64,000 nucleotides of DNA from Dendrobium chrysotoxum (lineage: Eukaryota > Streptophyta > Magnoliopsida > Asparagales > Orchidaceae), in the NCBI GenBank assembly GCA_019925795.1, contig CM034301.1, forward strand, positions 42,743,783 through 42,807,782. The letters are read 5' to 3'. Below the pieces are notes generated by a model that saw only the letters and a list, made by a program, of their open reading frames with translations, was not told the origin of the DNA and made no database searches. Below are positions 55,685 to 64,000 of the stretch, one piece after another; the stretch's first letter is position 1, and every line of letters starts with the position of its first letter. The position numbers and the translations under genes were made by a program.

Positions 55685-58600
55685 GTTTTACCTAAATCTA
55701 TTTCGCTTTTATTTCTCAGCCTTTTGGCCGTCATAAATCAGCACTCCTTAAGTTTTTTTTCTTTTTTTTCCGCGAACCTGTCCTCAAAACCCTAATGTTT
55801 TTATTTGTTATCACTGCTGTTGATATTTGAGTTTATGTTCGTTATATGTTTCTATTTAGGTAATTGGTTTTCCCTGGACATTTCTATTAAATTTAATTTA
55901 ATTTATTAGACTATTTCTTCTGTTGATCGGAGATTTTCAAGTTGGACTGGTGATTTGCTGTTGATCAGAGATTCTCAAGTTGAACTGGTTGCACAGGAAG
56001 CTTGCCTGTTTCCTTTATCTATCTTTGCTGTTGTTGCGATAATTGAACTGCAAGATGTGGTCCCTAATTTAGGTGAAATAAACCGTCGACATTTATTTGT
56101 CTTACTTGGTGGGTTTAGGGTGCTGTTAGCAGCATGCAAGTCATGCGTTATGCTGTTATGCTTGCAACTTTAATCTGTGCAAGGTGCTTTCTTGAGCATT
56201 CCATATAAGAAAACAATGTGCAGCAAATGGATTACGGTGATGCTTTTAGTGGAGAGATAAAAAATAAATAAGTTTTGGCAGAAGGTTCAGATATGATAAT
56301 GTTGTAGTCTTGACATGTGAGTACCAGAAAGGGAGGGTAAGTGCCTACCACAGTCTGCCATCATACATCTATTTCATCTCAACGTGCATATTTTCATGGT
56401 TAATTCACTGAATAAGTTTCCTTAGACAAACAAAGTCATAGATAGCCTTCTCTATCTCAGCTTTCGTTGAGTAATCCTATTGTTAGTTCATGTATTCACA
56501 GTTAAGTTTTAGTGACATAAATATCAAGTAGCAGTATTAACAAATTCTTAAAAAAGTGATGGCCAATATATTGTAGAAATGTTAAACTTACTGGAGTTTA
56601 TCCTAATTTAACAAAATCTCGATATGAACTAGTAGTGGTTATGCAAATAAGTAGAAGATAATCCCCAGACAAGGAAGTTGTCCTTGTAACAAATGTTCAC
56701 AGAATAGAATGTAAACTCGTTGAACCTTTAGGTGAGGCACCGAGGCCATTTGATTTGACTCCTCCGTCGCCGTTGGAGCATCACACCTTACACTTACGAT
56801 GAGTTCAGCCTAAGCTAATGCTTTACAAAAACAAAAGCATTATGTGAGCCTTATAGATTGCAATTAGCCAAGACCTCGATAAATAAATGTTCTCAAATCA
56901 ATATATGCAACGAGCTATTAAACATAAGCCAAAGCAAGTCCAAGATTGCATAGGAAGAAGCAAAGGTAATATGTGAGATTTATTTGATAGTTGAGCCATG
57001 AGCAATCCCATACGTTCATTTTATACCGCACACCTTCTTACAATCAACTAGATGCATAAAGAGATTCAAATCCCTAACCCCATGATTCATAGTTAATTTA
57101 TTTATTTGCAAATGATCAAGCATTTGAGATGACAATACAAATGCTGAGGCATGCTTAACCTCTACGAGGGCTTGCATATTTCCAAGGAATATTTATAAGC
57201 ATATGTGAGCTTTATTAGTTAGGACAACCATGAACAACCCCAGATGTTTGCTTTACGTTGCACTTCTCTTTACAATCCACTTGATGCATATAGAGATTCA
57301 AAACCCCCAATACCATGATTTGTGGTCACATGATTTGTTTGTGAAGGATCATGTTTCGAGATGAAAATACAAGTGCTGAGGAAGACTTGACCTTTGCAAG
57401 GGCTTGCATGTTTCCAAGGAACCTTTACGAAGTCTTTTAGGTAGAGATTTGATTTGCACGAAAGGAGATGAGAGAAAATTTTGTCAAATTTGATAAAAAA
57501 ATCTCGTATAGTTCATTATATATATTTTTCCTTATAGAACCAAACCTAATGCCATTTGAGCCATGAATCTCAATTATTTGTTAGGAATGCATGGAAAACT
57601 TCCACAACAATCATCCTAAGTTTATTATTCAAACAAATAAGATTTATATCGTCCAATTTTATAAATTCCCCTTCTTCATGCTTTATTGTTTAATGCTAAA
57701 CTATTGAATATATATTTTTACATAATTTCTACTCATGTTTTATAAGGTCTACCCTTTTCTTGATAATCATTTGTATTCATTCTATTTGTTTGAGATGGTT
57801 TTCTCTCATAGGTTTGTGAAGATGCAAATCTGCGTTGCTTTTTTTATTTTATCTCAAGAAAGGGTAAGGCATTTTGTTGCACCTTTATTACGTTGCTTCT
57901 TTTTGTTTGCTAGCTTGTGTGCTTTGTGCTAGTAAACTTTCTTCATTAAAATTCTCTTTAAGCAAAAAGTTAGTACCCTCATTTGGAGCATTCTAGCTTG
58001 GTGTGTTTCTGATAGGAAACACTTGCAAACCACAATGGAACCGTGGCTGAAATTGAATTTCAGTGAAGTACAAAACTAGAAATACAAAGAACGAAGTGGA
58101 GACAAAGGCGAGGAACGATTGTAGATAGCAGATGAAAGAAAACGCACAAGATACTATGGATCTTCAATTTGAGAGGAAGATTCGGCTCTCCCAAATCTCT
58201 AGACGCTGCTAGAGCCAAAAACAACGAAGAACATCTCAATTCAGAAAAATACTCGATACCCTAACCCTAGGAAAACTAATGCAGGACATGTATGAAGTTA
58301 TGATATAAATAAGGAGTTTGCATGTCGGAAGATTAAGAGCAACTTAATTAGACTTGATGTTGATTCAAACAATTAATTAAAACACAAAGAGCGGTAAACA
58401 CTAGCTTAGGCCAAGCTACTTGCGTGAAGTAAAAGCCACAAAACGATCAATTATTTTTAACGTTGCATACATGATGGGTTTCAACAAGATATCCCTAGTC
58501 TAACAATAAGAGTAGTGCCATGCAAGATCCTTCACACAATACTACTAAATACTAGGTTTTAGCGGAGCGTTGCAAGATTTTACATGAATCAATTAAAATC

Positions 58601-61600
58601 ACAAGGATCAACGAAGAATGGATGAGAGAAGGAATGAGCTCACCCCTTGCTGCGATTAGACCTTCCCACAAGTTGGACATCAGTTGATGGCTGCAGGAAC
58701 CTTTGGACAGCAACTGGGGAGCTGTTGGGACTCCTGAGCAGTGAAATTCTTCGGCTGGAGCAACTGGGCTGGGGTTGGGAACGTTCAGGACAGCAGGAAG
58801 TCGATTCCGGATGAGTAGGACAACGATTTCCTGTGTCTTAACTTCAGGATAGAAGGTAGAATCTGTCCAGAGTGCAGAAATTTGTCCTGGATAGCGGCCA
58901 ATCTTCCTCTGGACAGGGGTGGAGTGGGCTGGACTTCTTGGATAGCAGACGCATTATGTCCAGAGATCTGGACGACACCTCACAACTTCAGGAAAAAGAG
59001 GCAAACCATGAAGATGGGAGTTTGGAAGGCGGTCAGGGCTAAGAAGGCTTAGGGGATTAATTGGAGAGTTGATTTGGGATGAAATCAAGGAGATTGGAGA
59101 ATTTGATTGGAAGAATTAAATTGATAAGAGAGGGGGAGGGTGGGCCGACCAAGCATAGGAGTTGATTTGGGGGATTGAAATTCCTTTCCTAATTAAGAAT
59201 ATTAATTAAGGAAAGGTAATTAGAAGAGAATCCTTATTTAATTTTCAAGTTGGAGTGGATTAAGAAGTTTCTAAATTAACCCCTCTTATTTTAGGAAAGG
59301 ATTGTAAATTCAAATTTATGTGAATTTAAAATTCTGGAAACCTTCCTAAATTAAGACATCAAATAATTGGAAAACATCAAGTGGGAATTTGAATTTGGGG
59401 AGGAGGTTTGAATTATTTCCAAGAGGTGTGATTGGGTTTAGGAAATAAATCCAAGGACTTAATGAAGATGGGGCCGGCGGTTTAATGGGCTAGGGAGGAG
59501 TTTTAAGAAACCTTTTAATGCTTCCTTAAATTAGGAAAATCAAATTTGGGATGAGATAATTCATCCTAATTTAAATTAAAATCAATAGGAAAGGATTTGA
59601 GAACTTTCCTAAGATAGGAATGATATTTTAGGTAACTTTTCAAATTCAAATAAATTTGAATTTTGCAAAGTTATTGAGTTACCTAAATTACTCAACCCAA
59701 TTAGGAAAGAAATAATTGTAAGCAATGATGGAGAGAAAATCCATAGGGGAAGGGGGGTGGTGGCTTGAGGTGGCGGTGGTGGGAGACGTTGGCCGGCGGC
59801 AAGGTGGGGGTGGTTAGGGAAACCGGCGGCTAGGAGGAAAAGAGATTGAAAGAAAAGAATGATAAAACAAACCACGAACCCGGCCATCTCCAAGGTTGGT
59901 GGGTGATCCGTTTTCCCTCCCTAGGGATTTCTCCAAAACTCTCTCCTAGAACTCTCACAACTCAAAGAACACATGTGCAGGAATTTTCTTATAATTCATT
60001 AATTACCTCTCAAAGAAGATGAGGGAGGCTTTAAATAGCCATACAATGAGAAAAAAGTACTACAATGCCCCTAGGACTTACACATACCTAAGCCCTTAAG
60101 TAAGGGTAAAAAAGGAAAAACATAATAAACTTCATAAAATAAAAATAATACATCAATCATAAATACGAAAATCAAAAGTGGCGCGATGTAATCATGGCCG
60201 TAGATCGACGACCACGCCTCTAGTAGATTTTCCATGTCTTGATGTCCTCATAAAAAACATTCTACATAAAACATACAATCATAAATGAAATCTCTAAACA
60301 GCCCTTCATTTGAATTTTCTCTCCAAAACCACCTTAATTTCTTCCTAAACGAGGGCTGTTGGACCCCACGGATTGGAGGCGGACAGGTTCTGCCTTCTGT
60401 AACAGTGGCCTGCCCTTCCTGGATCGGCTGGACTGATCCCTCCTGGACCTTTTTAACATAACCCCCCCCCCCAACACACACACACAAAAGACCCACCTTG
60501 TCTGCAAGGTGAAAAGACGGCTCCCTCCTCAAGTTACTCTTCATCACACAAGGTGAGAACCTGAAGAGATCAGCCCTTACATCTGTGCCCCGATGTATAC
60601 CTTTCTTCACATCTGAAATAAAGCCCCTTCTCTCTCTTCTCTTATAACTCCGTTTATGTGAGCTTATTGAAGTTTCCCCCCAGGTCTTCCTTCCACAGTC
60701 TTCTCCTTCAAGGTCTCTGGAAGTGTACCTGGTGTCAGCTCCTTGGATGCCAAAAAGATAGTGATCATCTTGTATGACTCGCCTGAGCTGCTGCCTCCAG
60801 ACCCTCTCTCCAGTTGCCTCTGATCCTCCACTAACTGAGTTGAGTTCATAGCCTCTCCCAAATCACGAGGCCTCATCACTCTAACTGCAGCTTAAATCTC
60901 GGGTTTGAGCCCTTTCATAAAGTTCCCCTCCAGTACAGTCCCCAGAGGCCGGTCCAGTTTGTTGTTCAGGTGCTCAAACTGCGCACGAAATTTCACCACA
61001 GTCTCCTCTTGCGTTAGGGCGAAGAACTGCTCATAGAAGTCTCCTCCCCGGCTGGTTCAGAAACGTTCTAATAAACAATTCTTAAACTCCCTCCAGATCA
61101 GTATGGATCATCTCGTATCCTTCTGATGTTGCCATGCTAACGCTTTCCCCTCCAAGCACATCCCATCCGCTGTTAGTCTTTCCTCTTTCCATCAACCTTT
61201 TAATGGTAAAGTATCTTTTCACCACGTAGATCCACCTATGTGTATCATCTCTCTTAAAAATAGGCATCTTCAGCTTCCTCACCCGCAAATCTCCTCCGTT
61301 CCCCTTATTGCCTCCATAATTTCCCATTCCCCGATGGGGTGGTTCGCCCTAAGTGTCCTAATCATCTCTTCTACGCTCGTATCTATGTCTTTTGTCAAAA
61401 CCCCACATACTTCTTTTAAATTCAAAACCCCTTGGATCATAATCAGCTTTTCTCCCTTCAAATTCAGCTCCTCACCTTTCAAATTCAGCACCCCTCCGGT
61501 CATAATTAGCCCATCTCCTTTCAATTATGCCCCTCTCCCCTCAAATTCAGCACCCTTTCGTTCATGTTTGACCCCCTCACACCTCTCCCCATACCCTGTA

Positions 61601-63475
61601 CCAGACTTCTCCCTATGAATAGGCTCTAGGGGAGGCATTCTCTCTTCTCCCTCCAAAATCTCCACCTCCTGATCTTCCGCTCTTGTTATCGGATTAGGGT
61701 TTTCCCCACTTCCTTGGTTGCCGACGGCTTCCCTTGCCTCCGACGAAGTTGTTTTGGGTTGGCCATCGAGCAACTTCCTCAACATCTTCTATAGGATGGA
61801 AAACTTGAGATCAATCTTCTCATGGACAATTGAAGTTTCACTTTTTAAATATGAAATTTGAGTTTGGAGATTCAAAATTTCAGATTTCATTTGTCTGATC
61901 TTCCATTCTAATATTTCTACCTTTCTTCCAGCCATAGGTACACGTATCTAGGCTCCAAATAACAAAAATAGCAAAAAAAATAGCGGATTTGATCTTCAAA
62001 CAACAAAAATCAGTAAGATTGGAGAGAAAATCACAGCAGGAATCAACAAGGGAGACTTATATTTCAGCCTAGGACACTGCTCTGATACCAATTTGATAGG
62101 AAACACTTGTAAACTACAATGGAACCCTGACTGAAATTGAATTTCAACGAAGTACAAAACTAGAAATATAAAGAGCAAAGTGAAGATAAAGGCGAGGAAC
62201 GATTATATTGATAGCAGATGAAAGAAAACATACAAGATACAATGGATCTTCAATTCAAGAGGAAAATCCGGCTCTCCCAAATCTCTAGATGTCGCCAGAG
62301 GCCAAAACAACGAAGAACAACTCAATTCAGAAAAATACTTGATACCCTAACCCTAGGAAAACATTCTACTTAAAACATACAATCATAAAGAAAATCTCTA
62401 AACAACCCATCCTTTGAATTTTCAGTCCTAAATCACCTTAATTTCTTCCTAAACGAGGGCTGCTGTCGGACCCCACGGATTGGAGGCGGAAACTATGGAG
62501 GCGTACATGTTCAGCCTTTTGTAGCCGTGGCTGGTCCCTCTTGGACCAGTTGGACCGGTCCCTCCTAGACCAGTCTAGCAGTTTCATATCTAGTAAATGG
62601 TAAGAGAAAATGAAAAAAAGGTGCAATTTTAGAGAAATTAGCTCTTTCCCTGGGTTGCTAGGTTAGTTGGATGATCTTACTAAGACTTATAATACTCCTC
62701 GCAATCTTCTCTTTTCAGGAGAACATTAAGCTGGGTGAATGTCATGCTTTGATGGGTCTGATTTGTTAGATGGTATCAGATATTTGTTCTGCTGGTTTGG
62801 GTACGGTGTAGATTGCTTAGAATTCCGAGGAAGATTATGCTTGGTATTTTTGATAGAACTAAACTGCTTTTAAATTATGCTATCCTTCGAGTATTTATCT
62901 TGTTCTCACATAAAACAAATTCTTACTGAACAATGTGCATCTTGAGATGCTAAAACAATATCAGAACTGGTGACAAGTTCCTTTTGCCAGAATCTTTTAC
63001 CCATCATAATAATTACATTATGACTTGGGCCATTGTTTTCAGATGAAGAGTGGACAGTATCCAGGTTCTACGCACAACACTATCAAATTCGCTGTTAAAA
63101 TTTTTACTGAATTATTTTAATTCTTTTATGGTTCTTTTTCAGATTTAATTGTTTGAACTTGGAACTGTTTTTGATTGGTTTATTATGTTTTGAAAAACTT
63201 AGATTTCCATTTACTTTTGATAGATGGTGGCAATCCTGGCTTGACTTTGTTAACCAAGATATGAATATCACTGTGAGCAATGGCTATGGTTCACACAATT
63301 ATGGATCTCCTTGTTCAAGCATCCCCGAAAGGCCTTTTGCTATTGACAATTCTGATTTGATTAATGACGCAACATCAGAAATCTCAAATGTAGATATAGA
63401 GCTTCATGAAACCTTAGTGGAAGGTCGAGACTACATATTGCTCCCACAAGAAGTTTGGGATAGATTGCATGGGTG
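55530..63475 (+). CDS. UBP5: Ubiquitin-specific protease with DUSP domain (UBP5-like), first two coding exons
   Basis: Cysteine deubiquitinase that removes ubiquitin from proteins; plant DUSP-bearing USPs act in the cytosol or nucleus. Exons: 55530-55684 and 63224-63475, joined in phase by GT/AG across a 7.5-kb intron. Exon 1 encodes MDCMTMAP, an Arg-Glu repeat, then LTPEEERTLIRDISAAAEAQ and KEGDTFYLITSR. Exon 2 gives WWQSWLDFVNQ, PFAIDNSDLIND, ELHETLVEGRDYILLPQEVW and DRLHGW. Together these are the N-terminal DUSP domain. The catalytic Cys and His boxes and the rest of the roughly 900-residue protein lie beyond the window. The IDNSDLI and LVEGRDYILLPQEVW blocks favour the UBP5 type over UBP8-11. 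Alternative starts at Met4 and Met6 are possible. Confidence 0.9.
55685..58004 (+). other. UBP intron 1, first part
   Basis: AT-rich intron DNA with no exon-like segment. It contains a 231-bp-offset tandem duplication at 56990-57430. Confidence 0.7.
56990..57430. repeat. Tandem duplication of about 205 bp (offset 231 bp) in UBP intron 1
   Basis: Copy 1 (56990-57192) and copy 2 (57222-57428) share GATGCATA-AGAGATTC, ACCCCATGATT (ACCATGATT in copy 2), AAATGCTGAGG (AAGTGCTGAGG) and GGGCTTGCAT-TTTCCAAGGAA. Divergence is moderate, so the duplication is not recent. Confidence 0.8.
58010..60458 (-). repeat. 3' LTR of the intronic gypsy-type element, split by a nested insertion
   Basis: 58010-58276 and 60254-60458 match 62094-62360 and 62365-62580 of the other LTR: TGATAGGAAACACTTG, GGCTCTCCCAAATCTCTAGA and ATACCCTAACCCTAGGAAAAC on one side; AACATTCTACATAAAACATA and CTAAACGAGGGCTG-TGGACCCCACGG on the other. 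Confidence 0.85.
58277..60253 (-). mobile_element. Nested solo-LTR-like insertion (about 1.98 kb)
   Basis: Near-inverted ends TGCAGGACATG and TGTCCTCA. AAAAC occurs on both sides (58272-58276 and 60254-60258), consistent with a 5-bp duplication. Minus strand shows an LTR-like order: a CTATTTAAAGCCTCCC TATA region (about 60030), then a leader, then a CT/CCG-rich stretch. No protein domain was recognised. Confidence 0.6.
60459..60474 (-). promoter_or_regulatory. G-run polypurine tract
   Basis: The minus strand carries TTGG followed by nine more G (11 G in all) and TTA immediately before the 3' LTR. A CA microsatellite follows on the plus strand. Confidence 0.7.
60664..61935 (-). pseudogene. 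Gypsy gag remnant
   Basis: ATG at 61935 opens MAGRKVEILEWKIRQMKSEI, a coiled-coil-like heptad stretch, followed by an in-frame TAG before MLRKLLDGQP. Then an acidic low-complexity region, KMPIFKRDDTHRWIYVVKRY (about 61260) and the gag core QFFALTQEETVVKFRAQFEH with LEGNFMKGLKPEI and VMRPRDLGEAMNSTQLVEDQ (about 61030-60800). Several stops and frameshifts. The pattern fits the retrotransposon gag family of Ty3/gypsy elements. No protease, RT or integrase follows. Confidence 0.75.
62079..62090 (-). promoter_or_regulatory. Primer binding site of the intronic gypsy-type element
   Basis: Minus strand reads TGGTATCAGAGC, three bases after the LTR end CCTATCA. Confidence 0.88.
62094..62580 (-). repeat. 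5' LTR of the intronic gypsy-type element
   Basis: 487 bp, plus-strand ends TGATAGGAAACACTTG and CCAGTCTAGCA, followed by the target duplication GTTTC. A GGACCAGTTGGACCGGTCC repeat lies near its right end. Confidence 0.87.
62586..63223 (+). other. UBP intron 1, last part
   Basis: Ordinary AT-rich intron leading to a T-rich stretch and the TAG acceptor at 63221-63223. Nothing else recognised. Confidence 0.7.
63224..63475 (+). CDS. UBP5: UBP exon 2 (main part of DUSP)
   Basis: 252 bp. The acceptor TTTTGATAG/ATGG completes Arg and opens with the conserved WWQSW. The donor GGGTG/gtgagt splits the Trp codon after RLHGW. No stop or shift. The following exon was not found before position 64000. 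Confidence 0.9.
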
Positions 63476-64000
63476 GTGAGTTAACTGACTTCGAGTTTAA
63501 ATATTTCCGTTTTGTACACATGCATTTTGATGCATGCAATCTTTCTTCTTTGAGTTCCATTTTACTTACAGAAAATTCAATACTTTTGAAGAATTTGGCT
63601 CTTAATAAGGTTTATTGTTGAAAAGGATGACTGTAATGGCTTGATACTTTGTGTTACAGTGAATGTTCCAAATTTATATACGCCTCAATATTTCGTGAAA
63701 ATTTTTGTTGATACCTGATCCGACGTAATTCAAAGAAAACTTGCTTTTCAATGTTTACATCTTTGAATCATAACTTGAGAGCTAATCAAGTATGTCAAGT
63801 TTTGCACGTCTAACATGATGACATGGAAACTTATTCAGTATCAAATAATATGTAAAGCAATCCCAGCATGTCGTAGATGTGGTAAACATGGCAGGACTCA
63901 TATTGGGAACGACTTAGACGTTGCTGTCAATTTTTACCTTCTTTCCTTTTTTTTTAATTTATGATAATTTAAATTTTTTTGCCTTTCACTTTAGAAGGCA
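63476..64000 (+). other. UBP intron 2, partial
   Basis: Starts gtgagttaac. No segment able to continue the Trp codon into the expected Gly-rich stretch was found before the window ends. Confidence 0.65.

Larger units (their letters stand above)
58010..62580 (-). mobile_element. Gypsy-type LTR element with gag remnant only, in UBP intron 1
   Basis: 5' LTR 62094-62580, 3' LTR 58010-60458 (interrupted), perfect duplication GTTTC (58005-58009 and 62581-62585), a primer site at 62079-62090 and an 11-G purine tract before the 3' LTR. The internal region is only 1.6 kb with a broken gag and no pol, so it is an internally deleted or non-autonomous copy. Antisense to the host gene. The LTRs are clearly diverged, so the insertion is old. 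Confidence 0.87.

Noticed and set aside
59609..59893. 94-codon minus-strand frame with a hydrophobic start (MEMAGFVVCFIILFFQSLFL) as a secreted peptide gene
   Set aside because: It is within the solo-LTR-like insertion downstream of its TATA region, lacks any known peptide motif after the hydrophobic stretch, and is Pro-rich low complexity. It could be revisited if transcripts are found.

Overview
This window looks like nuclear DNA of a flowering plant. It holds two split host genes with long introns, embedded in AT-rich DNA packed with nested retrotransposons and small DNA transposons. The first exons of both genes are much richer in GC than the rest, which suggests a monocot. The very long introns and the mix of elements would fit a palm-like genome, but that is inference. 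Nothing prokaryotic, organellar, CRISPR-like or rRNA-like was seen.

Left edge (1-9300): the minus strand carries the 5' two thirds of a purple acid phosphatase/phytase gene (PAP15-like). Four exons are visible and the 3' part runs off the window. Intron 2 is 6.8 kb because a young 4.5-kb Ty1/copia element (Ale/Retrofit-like) sits in it in antisense orientation with a perfect 5-bp target duplication. A Mutator-type MITE lies in the same intron.

Middle (9300-55300): no host gene is supported. In order: AT-rich spacer with a tRNA-like SINE relic; two oppositely oriented LTRs of a family whose LTRs carry minisatellites; a Tourist-like MITE; a decayed minus-strand Ty3/gypsy element (Tekay/Del-like, 16.3-26.4 kb) that was hit by hAT-like elements and by a solo LTR; an anonymous block dense in short hairpins (about 28-34.6 kb); and a 15.5-kb minus-strand LTR element without recognisable pol (35140-50683, TSD ACCAT). 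That last element lies inside an older LTR of a related family and itself hosts a decayed SIRE/Tork-like copia element (38086-46908). A solo LTR with TSD CTCCA (51544-53704) closes the block.

Right edge (55300-64000): the plus strand carries the first two coding exons of a ubiquitin-specific protease with an N-terminal DUSP domain (UBP5-like). Its 7.5-kb intron 1 contains a 4.6-kb minus-strand gypsy-like element (TSD GTTTC) with gag remnants only, whose 3' LTR was entered by a further solo-LTR-like insertion.

The two genes are transcribed away from each other and there is no sign that they work together. The main biological content is layered transposition: target duplications and interruptions allow the insertion order to be read. 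Exon boundaries were set by reading GT/AG sites and conserved protein blocks by eye. Family names for repeats come from domain and LTR architecture and have not been searched against a database.
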